Below, one piece after another: positions 40,588 through 48,977 of a stretch of DNA of 51,447 nucleotides. This DNA is from a virus. The DNA is taken from IMG/VR virus record IMGVR_UViG_3300042154_002918, positions 1 to 51,447 of that record; one strand, 5' to 3'. Below the pieces are notes generated by a model. That model worked only from the letters and a program-made list of their open reading frames with translations. It was not told where the DNA came from and did no database searches. Positions within the stretch are counted from its first letter, which is position 1, and every line of letters starts with the position of its first letter. Position numbers and translations under genes: made by a program.

Positions 40588-42348
40588 TTACCCACCAAAT
40601 AACCACCCATACTTTTGGTAATCTTCTCTAGTCGCCCCTTGGTTTATTGGATTTTGTCTACCCATTTGAGGTACCATTGGATTAAAAAACTCAGACGCGT
40701 TTTTATTTTCATTTACCGCAGTAGACCAAGAATTTAACATTGCTCTGGTATGGTTGGTAACTTTTTCTAATGATTGGAATGATTTTTCTGCAACATATAT
40801 TGCCATTGCAATACTCATAATACAGTCGTCATGATGCATCTTTTGATGGTCAGGTCGTCCATTAATGTAAACAAACGTATTCATTTCGTTATAAAGACGA
40901 CTTGAATAAATTCTAAACTTATGTCTCATCGCTTCTTCAAACGCAGCAATAATCTGAACTCTTTTTGAATTAAAGTTAATTCCCGGAATTTTTTCATTTA
41001 TTTTTGGGTCATACTTCCACTTATTGGTTGTATCAACACCATCAACATATAATCCACCCTGATAATTCATTTCTTGTAATTTTCTTGCGGTTGAAACTCC
41101 CATACCACCAGTAATATCCACAACACAATAAGCATTATACATAGTACCCCACTTATATGCAATCTCCGCTAAAATGTCCGGAGGGACTTTTCCAACATAT
41201 TCTAACACCTGTTCTCTAGTATCAAAATCAATAATCTCAACACTTGAAAAATCTTCGGAATCCCCACGAGATACATCACAACCCATAACATATTTGTGTT
41301 CATTTACAGGTTCTTTCCATATCCATAAACCACCACCCATCATTTTAGCCATTGGTTCTTTAACTTGATTTTTGGCAATGTCTTGCATCAAATCAGAATC
41401 AAATACGTTATCTCCGGAACCTAAGAAGTTACATTCTAACTCTTGAGCAACCTTACGTCTATCATATTTCAATTTTTTTACCATTCCTTCAAACCAGGCA
41501 GAACATGGTTTGTATCCATCTTCAATATATTTGGTTACAATTGAATGGTCTCTCTCAAATGGATTGGACATTGATAAGTCAATAATAACATCATCAAGGT
41601 TATATTCTTCTCTATTTAATAAAAAGTGAACTAAATCGTGTGTTTTAACCATATACAAATCTTTTGTATATCGAGGGTCACGGTACCAAAACATTTCAGA
41701 AATTTTGAAGTCATTCATATTTCTAAGTGACTGGTCATAAATTTCATAATAAATTGCGTCATAACCATTTGGTGTGGAAACTACAATTACTTTACCCCCC
41801 GTAGATAGGGATGCCATACACGCTGACCAAAAATCTCCGTCAGCCTCGATAAACGCCGCCTCATCAAAGATAAGAATGGTTGGGGTATAACCCCTCAATG
41901 CATCTCGAGAAGTTGCAACTGCCTTAACCTCACACCCATTTGTTAGTTTGAAATGTCGTTGTGCATTTTTTTCATTAGAAAAACCGACACCAACCCAACT
42001 AGGCCATTGTTCGGTAAAACTTCTAATCTTATTTGCCATCTCCATGGACGTATCCAATTTATTGGCAATGATTAGAATTTTTTCAGGCTTAGTTTTTTTT
42101 GCAAATACAAGTTTTTTGGACGCCCAAGCTGCTGTCACAGTAGATACACCTGCCTGTCTGTACTTAAGGGCAATATTCTCATTATATTTGTCGTAATCCT
42201 CAATCAAGGATACTTGGTCGGGGAATAAATCTAACGGTACGTATTTTGATACCGTATTATCGTATGTCTGTAAATAAGTACGAAGTGCGTAGGGTGTATT
42301 CCTCATGCACTTCGTTATCTCAATTATTAATTGTTCTTTATTATTCAA
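40588..42348 (-). CDS. Terminase large subunit, T4 gp17-like
   Basis: A 586-residue protein with both terminase domains. ATPase: Walker A as YRQAGVST (63-70; degenerate, as in T4-like enzymes), Walker B ILIFDEAAF with D162/E163, motif C STPNG (191-195). Nuclease: D358 in MGCDVSRGDSEDFSSVEIID, D411 in CVVDITGGMG, and a late M-H-H-D-D-C segment for the third acid. It cuts concatemers and pumps DNA through the portal. Transcribed directly before portal; tail sheath and tube genes that lie between 17 and 20 in T4 are absent here. Confidence 0.95.
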   Translation of the reverse strand: MNNKEQLIIEITKCMRNTPYALRTYLQTYDNTVSKYVPLDLFPDQVSLIEDYDKYNENIALKYRQAGVSTVTAAWASKKLVFAKKTKPEKILIIANKLDTSMEMANKIRSFTEQWPSWVGVGFSNEKNAQRHFKLTNGCEVKAVATSRDALRGYTPTILIFDEAAFIEADGDFWSACMASLSTGGKVIVVSTPNGYDAIYYEIYDQSLRNMNDFKISEMFWYRDPRYTKDLYMVKTHDLVHFLLNREEYNLDDVIIDLSMSNPFERDHSIVTKYIEDGYKPCSAWFEGMVKKLKYDRRKVAQELECNFLGSGDNVFDSDLMQDIAKNQVKEPMAKMMGGGLWIWKEPVNEHKYVMGCDVSRGDSEDFSSVEIIDFDTREQVLEYVGKVPPDILAEIAYKWGTMYNAYCVVDITGGMGVSTARKLQEMNYQGGLYVDGVDTTNKWKYDPKINEKIPGINFNSKRVQIIAAFEEAMRHKFRIYSSRLYNEMNTFVYINGRPDHQKMHHDDCIMSIAMAIYVAEKSFQSLEKVTNHTRAMLNSWSTAVNENKNASEFFNPMVPQMGRQNPINQGATREDYQKYGWLFGG

Positions 42349-42361
42349 AAGTCATTTTTGG

Positions 42362-43660
42362 TTATTTAGGTCTCGATATACCCAAACTACCCAAGAAATC
42401 ATCTAATCCGTCGTCTTCGTCTTCATCAGAATCAATCCCTTCTTCTTCTTTGTAATCTTCAAACTCCTCTTTCATTTTGATAGCCTCTCTCATAATTTCA
42501 TCAAATTTTGAGGTTGCTTTCGCCACTTTTGAAGAATCTTCAGAGATTGCGTTTCCGATAATTTCTAAAAACTCTTGGGCTTCAATTTGGTATAACAAAG
42601 TATGAAACCAGTTTATCAAACCTTTGTTCTCAGGTTCGTACATTTTATCAGGTAATGCAAACCTTATTCTTTCCACGATTTCCGGACCTATTCTCAACTG
42701 CATTGGTTCATTACTTAATGTATCAGTTTGTCCCATAACTCGTTGAGCCATCTCAGGGTCTTTAGGTAATCCGTGTCTACCTTTCGCCTCTTCTAATCCT
42801 TTGATTATTTCATGACATAAAATTGGGAAGATTAAACCAAACGCTTTTATCACTGTGTCCGGAGTTTCTTCTCCTTCTTCTCCTTCTTCACCCTCTTCGT
42901 CATTATCATCTAATTCAACTTTTCCCGCAATTCCTTGACCTGTTTGACTCATCATTTCAATCATTTGTTCCATACTAAAGTATAAGAAATCATTAATTGC
43001 CATAATACCTAAGTAATCACCATAAAGAGATGGGTCAATTTCGTCAAGTCTTGCTTTAATATCCGGTTTTTGAAAAATATAATGACCTTTTTTCGCAGCA
43101 CCCTGAATAATTGCATTAATTATGTTTCTTTTATGTTTTTCTAATTCAAAAATTTCGTCCTCAGTTAAATCCTCAATATCAAAAGACGGAATTTCCATTT
43201 CTTCTTCCTCATCTTCTTCCTCTTCATCATCCTCTTCTTCAGGTTTCATTCTAAAGTTAGACGTATCAATCGGTTCTCTATTTAAATAAGCTTCAATTTT
43301 ATACCAATCAACAGGTACTTCAGATTCCTCTAACGCCGCCTCAATTGCTAATTCTTCAAGTTCATCCCTATGTGCCGCCTCAATTCTCATGATGTTAGGT
43401 AATTTTCTCATCATCTCTTGGTATATCATACCTTGAGTTTGTTGAGAACTTAAATTTTGAATACCTGTAACATCACTTAATTTTTCAGCAACTTTTTGAA
43501 ATCGATTACTAACTAATCTTTGAACGTCACCCTCTTTCTTTTTCATTGCGGGATTCTGAGCATATAAACTTTCAGGACTTGCAAGTTTTCTTTCCAAATT
43601 TGGGTCCATTCTTTCAGGTCTATCCCCGTAATCTAATTGTTCTTTAATTTTCTTTGCCAT
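42362..43660 (-). CDS. Unassigned acidic protein upstream of terminase
   Basis: A 432-residue protein with two Glu/Asp tracts (about residues 140-160: EEEDDEEEEDEEEEMEIPSF, and 250-265: DDNDEEGEEGEEGEE), separated by helical segments and ending in a third acidic stretch. Non-acidic parts (AINDFLYFSMEQMIEMMSQT and GLIFPILCHEIIKGLEEAKG) look like a folded helical core. Position just before the terminase gene (13 bases) suggests a packaging or head protein, possibly in the place of a small terminase subunit, but no coiled-coil HTH typical of gp16 is evident. Function not known. Confidence 0.68.
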   Translation of the reverse strand: MAKKIKEQLDYGDRPERMDPNLERKLASPESLYAQNPAMKKKEGDVQRLVSNRFQKVAEKLSDVTGIQNLSSQQTQGMIYQEMMRKLPNIMRIEAAHRDELEELAIEAALEESEVPVDWYKIEAYLNREPIDTSNFRMKPEEEDDEEEEDEEEEMEIPSFDIEDLTEDEIFELEKHKRNIINAIIQGAAKKGHYIFQKPDIKARLDEIDPSLYGDYLGIMAINDFLYFSMEQMIEMMSQTGQGIAGKVELDDNDEEGEEGEEGEETPDTVIKAFGLIFPILCHEIIKGLEEAKGRHGLPKDPEMAQRVMGQTDTLSNEPMQLRIGPEIVERIRFALPDKMYEPENKGLINWFHTLLYQIEAQEFLEIIGNAISEDSSKVAKATSKFDEIMREAIKMKEEFEDYKEEEGIDSDEDEDDGLDDFLGSLGISRPK

Positions 43661-43662
43661 TA

Positions 43663-44499
43663 TTATTTTTCTAAGATTTGCATGATTACATCCATAATTT
43701 TGTCTTTAGCCTCTTCCGGTGAAGGTTTTTTAGCCTTTGGTGCCGGATTAGTTCCCGGATTTGGGTTCTTACCAGGATGACTTGGTCTTGTACCAGGTTT
43801 TGTTGTCGGTTTTGTTCTCGTCGGTGCGGTCTCAGTACCTGCCTCGTTTAAATAATTCATAAGCTCCTTTTTAGTTATTTTTGGTGGCAAATTTCTTTCC
43901 ACAATTTTAATAATTTCATTCTCAAGGAACAAAGATACGGGATTTTTTTGTTCTTTCAAAGATTTTTTTACATCCTTAACGCATCTCTCATATTTATTAT
44001 TTTCTTTAGCACTCCATAAGTGTCTTTCTCTAGTACCAAACTCTTTACCTAACTGAGATGTACAAATTGCCCATGGATTATTTTCATCTTTTTTTGATTT
44101 CTTTTTTTCTTCAGACATACCAATCATTTTACTATCGTGATTTTCCGGTGATGTATCATCATCCATACCATCATCTGATGCTTGGTACTCATCGTGAGAA
44201 CCTTGTTGACCAGTATATGCTTGGTCCGCGTCTAAATTAAAATCATCATCTTCAGACATTTCACCTTCCGTAGCAGTTACCATAACTTCTTTAGTGCTCG
44301 GGTCTTGTGTAATATTTAAATTACCAACCTTACCACCTGCTGGTCCTACTTTATATGTTTTTTTACCGGGTACCTCAGTAACTTGTTCACTAGCAAGTTT
44401 ACTATGTAATACATTGATTTGAGATTCTGTTAATTTCCCAACAGTTTTAGAGGATAACCCCTTTTCGATAAGTTCTAATGCTTTAATATTAATTTTCAT
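43663..44499 (-). CDS. Tagged acidic/basic protein with Pro-rich tail
   Basis: A 278-residue protein with a helix GKLTESQINVLHSKLASEQ near the N-terminus (same K-L-T-E-S start as the protein at 26712), an acidic middle (DYQASDDGMDDDTS-like), a basic Cys module (NPWAICTSQLGKEFGTRERH, KYERCVKDVKKSLKEQKNP) and a Thr/Pro/Lys-rich tail. The start is placed at MKINIKAL; an ATG 18 bases upstream (44517) is possible and overlaps the previous gene more. The Cys module resembles one I recall beside similar tags in other phages. Probably a packaged or head-associated protein. Confidence 0.7.
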   Translation of the reverse strand: MKINIKALELIEKGLSSKTVGKLTESQINVLHSKLASEQVTEVPGKKTYKVGPAGGKVGNLNITQDPSTKEVMVTATEGEMSEDDDFNLDADQAYTGQQGSHDEYQASDDGMDDDTSPENHDSKMIGMSEEKKKSKKDENNPWAICTSQLGKEFGTRERHLWSAKENNKYERCVKDVKKSLKEQKNPVSLFLENEIIKIVERNLPPKITKKELMNYLNEAGTETAPTRTKPTTKPGTRPSHPGKNPNPGTNPAPKAKKPSPEEAKDKIMDVIMQILEK

Positions 44500-44884
44500 A
44501 AATAACTTTCTTTTCAAATTCTAATACCAAATCTCTTTCGTAGAGTTTGTCTTTTATTTTTTGTTCCGGAACACCAAATCTGAAAACCATTCTTTTTTGA
44601 TTAGTCTCATCTTCTGTTTCCCATGCTAATGCAATTATGTCGTCCATTGCATCCATCACTGAAAAAAAATCGGAGTTTTGAATCAATTCTAATTTTACAT
44701 CAGTATCTCTCAAAACTCCTACTTTTTTAATATATTTTAAATCGGGTGGTTGAGGATATCCATTAGATGGTCGATTATCCCACGATTCACCCCACACGTC
44801 TAAAGTGTCCGAGAATATGAATTCGTAAAGATTATCCCCTTTATAGTTAGGACCTAAACCATTTACGTAAATCAAATAACTCAT
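44489..44884 (-). CDS. Unassigned phage protein (131 aa)
   Basis: A 131-residue alpha/beta protein (YLIYVNGLGPNYKGDNLYEF, IFSDTLDVWGESWDNRPSNG, DFFSVMDAMDDIIALAWETE). It overlaps its upstream neighbour by 4 bases (ATGA) and its downstream neighbour slightly, so all three are co-translated. No motif identified. A packaging or head accessory role is inferred only from position. Confidence 0.7.
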   Translation of the reverse strand: MSYLIYVNGLGPNYKGDNLYEFIFSDTLDVWGESWDNRPSNGYPQPPDLKYIKKVGVLRDTDVKLELIQNSDFFSVMDAMDDIIALAWETEDETNQKRMVFRFGVPEQKIKDKLYERDLVLEFEKKVIYEN

Positions 44885-46194
44885 GACAATAATCCTTCAG
44901 GTGTGATTTTAATTTCTTTTCCTTTATTTTCAAAAACTAAATTATTTTTATTAGTTTTCCCTATAATTTTTGCTCCTAAGTTTTCTTCTAAAAATTTTTG
45001 AGAAGCTAATTCTTGTTCAATAGTTTCAGTTAATTTAACAACTGATTTCATTTGTCTTCTAACCTCAGTAATTGTTTTGGTTTTTCTTTCCGCAGTTTTT
45101 TGTCTATTCTCAACAATTTCTTTTTTAGAAACTTCAAAATATTTTGATAATACTTTATCTACTTTAGACTCTCCAAAAATACTATCAAAGATAGCTCCGT
45201 TTCCGTAATCTGAATCTTTTTTCTTGAATTTAGAATATTTGTACGAATCCTCATCATTATAAAAATCATCAGGATTAACATCATTAACATCGTCGTACTC
45301 ATAACCTTCTCCCATATCACCTTCAACAGCAACATCCATATCAGCTTGGATATCTTCAACTTCACTATCGTCAGTTAAGTCTTCACCATCCATATCGTCA
45401 CCACCTAAATCTTCAGTATCATCTTCAAATTTAGATAAAATATCTTCTCTATCTTCTTCAGTTAATTCATTTAAATCAAATGAAGATAACACCATATTAA
45501 TAACGTATTTCATATTCTCAGAAGTCATTCCTTCTTCAGAATCTAATGTTCTAATTTTTTGAGTTAATTTACCCGTTAACTTTTGAATTGTTTTGAAAGT
45601 CACTTGTTCGTTAGAACCTCCTTCATCTTCCACGTCAACTTCAGTATCAACATCAACTTCAGTATCTTCTAACCCTAAGTCATCATCAGACATATCTTCC
45701 ATACCTGCGTCTTCCATACCCATATCACCCATTGGTGATGGTGGTAATTCCGGTGATGGAACTGCTGGTGGTGCCGACGGAACCGCTGCCGGTGCCGGAG
45801 CATCTATCTGCGGTTTTGGTGTTTTTAATGTGAATTTTTTTTGTTCACCATATAAAGACAAACCTTCTTCATTTTCGTTAAGTCTATTTAACTCACCAGC
45901 AACTAAGTTTAATCTTTTGAATGCTTGCGAATATGAAGAATAGTATTTTCTATTTTTCATTGGCTCCATATAATCTGTTTCAGATTCTGAAATAGTTTTC
46001 TTAATGATATAACCTTGTCTCTCTTTAACAATTTCATATTTATTACCATCAGCAAGACTAATAGAATATTCTGATGTCGCATTTTCGTTTATACGATTAG
46101 GAATTACTTCATTGAAACGAGCAATTTCCATAATTCTTTTTAATTTTTGGTCCCCTGTTAGTTTTTCACTACCAATTGGTTTTAAATTTCCCAT
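44881..46194 (-). CDS. Unassigned acidic core-like protein (437 aa)
   Basis: A 437-residue protein: a basic helical N-terminus (KLTGDQKLKRIMEIARFNEV, then R-I-N-E-N), a Pro/Ala-rich linker (PAPAAVPSAPPAVPSPELPP), a strongly acidic middle (DDDLGLEDTEVDVDTEVDVE and a second block), and a basic coiled-coil C-terminus (ENRQKTAERKTKTITEVRRQ). This layout mirrors the gp22-like scaffold at 34687 without its capsid-binding end. It may be a second prohead core protein or a chaperone. I cannot place it in a named family. Confidence 0.68.
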   Translation of the reverse strand: MGNLKPIGSEKLTGDQKLKRIMEIARFNEVIPNRINENATSEYSISLADGNKYEIVKERQGYIIKKTISESETDYMEPMKNRKYYSSYSQAFKRLNLVAGELNRLNENEEGLSLYGEQKKFTLKTPKPQIDAPAPAAVPSAPPAVPSPELPPSPMGDMGMEDAGMEDMSDDDLGLEDTEVDVDTEVDVEDEGGSNEQVTFKTIQKLTGKLTQKIRTLDSEEGMTSENMKYVINMVLSSFDLNELTEEDREDILSKFEDDTEDLGGDDMDGEDLTDDSEVEDIQADMDVAVEGDMGEGYEYDDVNDVNPDDFYNDEDSYKYSKFKKKDSDYGNGAIFDSIFGESKVDKVLSKYFEVSKKEIVENRQKTAERKTKTITEVRRQMKSVVKLTETIEQELASQKFLEENLGAKIIGKTNKNNLVFENKGKEIKITPEGLLS

Positions 46195-46216
46195 TGTATA
46201 TTAATTTGTTTTGTTT

Positions 46217-47062
46217 TTAATTATTTAATCCGTTAAATCCACCTAACGTAATTGCGTTTAACTGAGCGTATGGTACTCCATATGCGTCGGTATAGATAGG
46301 GTGTGGTGCAATTCCATTTGCCGGTCCTCCCTCAGTAATTGACCCACCACTAAAGTTACCTAATATTTCAACAGTATACGCATATTGATTATCAACACTA
46401 ATTCCTGACAACGGCCATGGACTTGGTGATGGTGTTTGAGTTTGTGTTGGTGTTGGCGTGTTTGTCGGCGTATTTGTTGGTGTACCCGTATTTGTTGGTG
46501 TATTTGTAGGTGTAGGTGTTTGAGTACCTGTATTAGTCGGTGTGTTTGTAGGTGTAGGTGTTTGAGTACTTGTGTTAGTCGGAGTATTGGTTGGCGTACT
46601 TGTATTAGTTGGTGTATTTGTTGGAGTAGGAGTTTGAGTATTTGTTGCCGTTACAGATGGAGTTGGTGTATTTGTTGGAGTATTTGTTGGTGTACCTGTC
46701 TGAGTCTGAGTTTGAGTTTGAGTTGGCGTTTGAGTTGGTGTTGGAGTTGAGGTATTTGTTGCAGTTACCGATGGAGTTGGGGTATTTGTTGGAGTTGAAG
46801 TTTGAGTCGGTGTCGGTGTTGGAGTTGGATTAGCATCTAAACACGGTATACATTCACTATAATTTGTTGACATGGTTGCAACATAATCTGAACCCGTTCC
46901 TGGTTCCGCAGTATCAACTACTTCATAACATCCCTGAGTTGTTACACCTGTGAATGTTAAATAATAATTTCCTCCCACTGCTGGAAGTGATGAACCGTTA
47001 AATTCTACGGTTAGTGATGAACCACCCGCGCAAGGTGCTATAAGATATGTAACGAATGCCAT
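46217..47062 (-). CDS. Thr/Pro repeat protein with two flanking beta domains
   Basis: A 281-residue protein. Residues 1-78 are a beta-rich Cys-containing domain ([43 protein letters not shown]). Residues 79-215 are uninterrupted TPT/TNTPT/TQT repeats; the last about 65 residues are a second beta-rich domain ([20 protein letters not shown]). The repeat tract could be an extended mucin-like stalk and would offer many O-glycosylation sites, in a genome full of glycosyltransferases. It resembles surface or fibre proteins of environmental phages. The repeat DNA is a candidate for length variation. Confidence 0.75.
   Translation of the reverse strand: MAFVTYLIAPCAGGSSLTVEFNGSSLPAVGGNYYLTFTGVTTQGCYEVVDTAEPGTGSDYVATMSTNYSECIPCLDANPTPTPTPTQTSTPTNTPTPSVTATNTSTPTPTQTPTQTQTQTQTGTPTNTPTNTPTPSVTATNTQTPTPTNTPTNTSTPTNTPTNTSTQTPTPTNTPTNTGTQTPTPTNTPTNTGTPTNTPTNTPTPTQTQTPSPSPWPLSGISVDNQYAYTVEILGNFSGGSITEGGPANGIAPHPIYTDAYGVPYAQLNAITLGGFNGLNN
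46418..46828 (-). repeat. Thr/Pro-coding minisatellite
   Basis: About 411 bases of imperfect short tandem units encoding TPTNTPT, TPTQT and TPSVTAT-type repeats (residues 79-215 of the gene at 46217). On the plus strand it reads as GTTGGTGT / GTATTTGTTGG / GTTTGAGT-type units. Repeat number could change by slippage or recombination. Confidence 0.85.
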
Positions 47063-47075
47063 TTAATTTTTTATT

Positions 47076-47083
47076 TATAAATA
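47076..47083 (-). promoter_or_regulatory. TATTTATA octamer before Thr/Pro-repeat gene
   Basis: Exact TATTTATA on the coding strand within a longer palindromic TATTTATAAATATA, 13 bases before the start at 47062. Confidence 0.4.
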
Positions 47084-47116
47084 TACGATTATTAACAATT
47101 ATTGAAATTTTACCAA

Positions 47117-47848
47117 CTAATCCTCCATTTTTCTTTCAACGGATAGTTCTTTGTCGGTACCTTTATTTATTGAATTAAATAATTTTTCAATATGTTCGGA
47201 CCTTCTCAAATATTTAAACACCAAATTTTCATAGGATAATTCCCCATCACCATCCAATCCGGATTGTCGATATTTCTTTAATTTCTCTTTAAGTGATTCA
47301 AGAACTTTGACATTACCATTCTCTACGGCAGTATCAATTTTTTCAACCCAATTTTGTATTTTATCCTCAAGAACTTTTTTATCTATTTCTAAATTCATTT
47401 TCTTTGGGACATTAATCCATTTGTTATTCATCACAGAATAAACACCTGAACTAGTATGAGGTTCTTCGGCATCTTGGGCGTATAATTCAACATCATATCC
47501 AAATATTTTAATATTGTGTTTGTCGTTAAAAAGTTGTTTTTTTAAATTGAATAGTTCTTTGTATAATTCATCCTCATCTCCGTATTCGTCCATGTCAACA
47601 ATAATGTGTAAATCAAAATCAGAAAATTCCGACCAATTAAAATTTGAAAGAGAACCGGTTAGGACAACATCTTCAACAAATACATCATCACCCAAATAGT
47701 TGACAAATTCCTCAGCAATACGCTCAAGAGCTTTTCTAACTTTAGGAATCATAGTTGACTTTTTAGGGTCAGTAGGATTTTCCCATACTTTTGGGTTAAG
47801 TGTATCTTTAATAGTGAAACTATTAAGTATTTGTTGTAATTTACTCAT
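47117..47848 (-). CDS. Nucleotidyltransferase (Pol-beta superfamily)
   Basis: A 243-residue protein with the Pol-beta NTase signature at residues 61-85 (VVLTGSLSNFNWSEFSDFDL, then HIIVD): GS at 65-66 and the D77-x-D79 metal pair; a third acid is available in DVELYAQDAEE. Such enzymes add AMP or other nucleotides to proteins, RNA or small molecules; family members include toxin-antitoxin and antibiotic-modifying NTases. C-terminal helices (about 135-240) would be the substrate domain. No partner antitoxin is adjacent. Its start is 3 bases after a TATTTATA octamer, giving a very short or absent leader. Confidence 0.82.
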   Translation of the reverse strand: MSKLQQILNSFTIKDTLNPKVWENPTDPKKSTMIPKVRKALERIAEEFVNYLGDDVFVEDVVLTGSLSNFNWSEFSDFDLHIIVDMDEYGDEDELYKELFNLKKQLFNDKHNIKIFGYDVELYAQDAEEPHTSSGVYSVMNNKWINVPKKMNLEIDKKVLEDKIQNWVEKIDTAVENGNVKVLESLKEKLKKYRQSGLDGDGELSYENLVFKYLRRSEHIEKLFNSINKGTDKELSVERKMED

Positions 47849-47851
47849 TAT

Positions 47852-47859
47852 TATAAATA
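47852..47859 (-). promoter_or_regulatory. TATTTATA octamer before nucleotidyltransferase gene
   Basis: Exact TATTTATA on the coding strand, only 3 bases before the ATG at 47848. If it is a -10 element, the transcript would be leaderless. Confidence 0.4.
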
Positions 47860-48102
47860 CTACAGTTTCTTATACTTGTAGGCTTTTGATATATCAGTTA
47901 CAAAATATTTTCCTTGAGACTCTGCTGCTCTGAATTTTGTGTAGGTTTGGTGTGGAACTTCATCATACTCATACTTGAATCCATTGTTAAATTCAACAAT
48001 CATTTTTTTTGTTTCAGTATCGTATTCTGTTCGTTTAATGTTTGACGATTTTATTTCATTAATAATCTTCGTCCCCTTGATTTCCTCTCTCGTAATCCCC
48101 AT
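47860..48102 (-). CDS. KTSC domain protein
   Basis: An 80-residue protein whose residues about 19-80 match the KTSC domain (S-S-N-I-K-R-T-E-Y-D ... L/M-x-V-x-F-N-N-G-x-K/Y-Y-x-Y-x-x-V-P ... F-x-x-A-x-S-x-G-K-Y-F). KTSC domains are small beta-rich modules linked to lysyl-tRNA synthetase in some bacteria and found alone in phages; their activity is unclear. The only available ATG lies 44 bases inside the upstream gene, giving an unusually long overlap. Confidence 0.8.
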   Translation of the reverse strand: MGITREEIKGTKIINEIKSSNIKRTEYDTETKKMIVEFNNGFKYEYDEVPHQTYTKFRAAESQGKYFVTDISKAYKYKKL

Positions 48103-48391
48103 CGCTTAGTGGTGTTAGTTCGTTTATGTTTTTTAAAATAGGTTTCAAATATTCATTAAAATCCTCTTTTTCTACCTCAAAACCTAAGTCCTTCATCTGT
48201 TGAAGTAAATCTCTTATTTCACCACCAAATTTTTCATGAAGTGTCATTAATTGTGCCGAGTAATATGGTGGCCTTTCTAAATCCTTTTCACTCCACCCTT
48301 CTGATTGGAAATATTGTCTTATCTTAAGATATATTTCAATTATGCGTTGTAACCCAACACTACTAACTAAAAAATTTTCAAATGGTCTCAT
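48059..48391 (-). CDS. Unassigned small phage protein (110 aa)
   Basis: A 110-residue soluble helical protein (GLQRIIEIYLKIRQYFQSEG, LMTLHEKFGGEIRDLLQQMK) with an acidic C-terminus. No motif recognised. It starts the minus-strand head/assembly transcript, 3 bases after a TATTTATA box, and overlaps the KTSC gene by 44 bases. It is divergent from the plus-strand hydroxylase gene. Confidence 0.68.
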   Translation of the reverse strand: MRPFENFLVSSVGLQRIIEIYLKIRQYFQSEGWSEKDLERPPYYSAQLMTLHEKFGGEIRDLLQQMKDLGFEVEKEDFNEYLKPILKNINELTPLSDGDYERGNQGDEDY

Positions 48392-48394
48392 ACT

Positions 48395-48402
48395 TATAAA
48401 TA
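48395..48402. promoter_or_regulatory. TATAAATA / TATTTATA between divergent genes
   Basis: Reads TATAAATA on plus (identical to the T4 late -10 consensus) and TATTTATA on minus, where it lies 3 bases before the ATG at 48391. The plus-strand ATG at 48408 is 5 bases away on the other side, so it could serve either gene. Confidence 0.4.
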
Positions 48403-48407
48403 TAACT

Positions 48408-48977
48408 ATGGACGTAACTGAAACATTTATTAAGCACGGAGATTACAATGTCGAGAATATTTTAAAAATAATTAAAGACAATAATTTGGATTGGGATGAA
48501 TTCACCGATAGACAAAAAAGGTATAATTCTGAACACGTCCACACAAAAACAATTCCAATAATTTTTGATAAGTCATTTAATTTTAACCATTTAAAAATAA
48601 TCCCAACTACTCATTACCCTTTATTTAAAGAAGAGATTACCAAAATTGAGGATATTATTAAACTCAATACCGGAGAAAATGGCAGAATTATGAGGGCTTT
48701 ATTAGTTAAGTTAACTGCCGGAGAATCCATCAGACCTCATGTTGATATTGTAGGATTTAGTTTGGTTATTTGCCGAAGAATCCACATACCAATTCAAACA
48801 AATGAAGATTGTTTTTTTACGGTAGGTGATGATAAAAGAAATCTAAAATTAGGTGAGCTATGGGAAATTAACAACGACAAACAAAAACACTCTGTTGATA
48901 ATTTTGGGGAAACCGATAGAATACATTTAATTGTTGATTGGATTGAAGAATCTTTATTTGAATCATATGGTATCTAA
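48408..48977 (+). CDS. Asp/Asn hydroxylase-like 2OG-Fe(II) oxygenase
   Basis: A 189-residue protein with the iron site of the aspartyl/asparaginyl beta-hydroxylase family: H111-x-D113 in SIRPHVDIVGFS, distal H161 in NDKQKHSVDNFG, and R171 for 2-oxoglutarate; RRIHIPIQTN and GELWEINND are also family-typical. I chose the ATG at 48408; an upstream in-frame ATG lies inside the divergent gene. It could hydroxylate an amino acid side chain or other small molecule. It overlaps the sulfotransferase gene by 11 bases, so the two are translated together. Confidence 0.85.
   Translation: MDVTETFIKHGDYNVENILKIIKDNNLDWDEFTDRQKRYNSEHVHTKTIPIIFDKSFNFNHLKIIPTTHYPLFKEEITKIEDIIKLNTGENGRIMRALLVKLTAGESIRPHVDIVGFSLVICRRIHIPIQTNEDCFFTVGDDKRNLKLGELWEINNDKQKHSVDNFGETDRIHLIVDWIEESLFESYGI

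Noticed and set aside
46418-46828. Tandem repeats resembling a CRISPR array
   Set aside because: Units are short, imperfect and in frame within a protein gene; no conserved palindromic repeats or unique spacers.
46436-46833. Cys/Trp/Arg-rich open frames on the plus strand
   Set aside because: Antisense reading of the Thr/Pro repeat tract of the minus-strand gene; no start context, no independent evidence.
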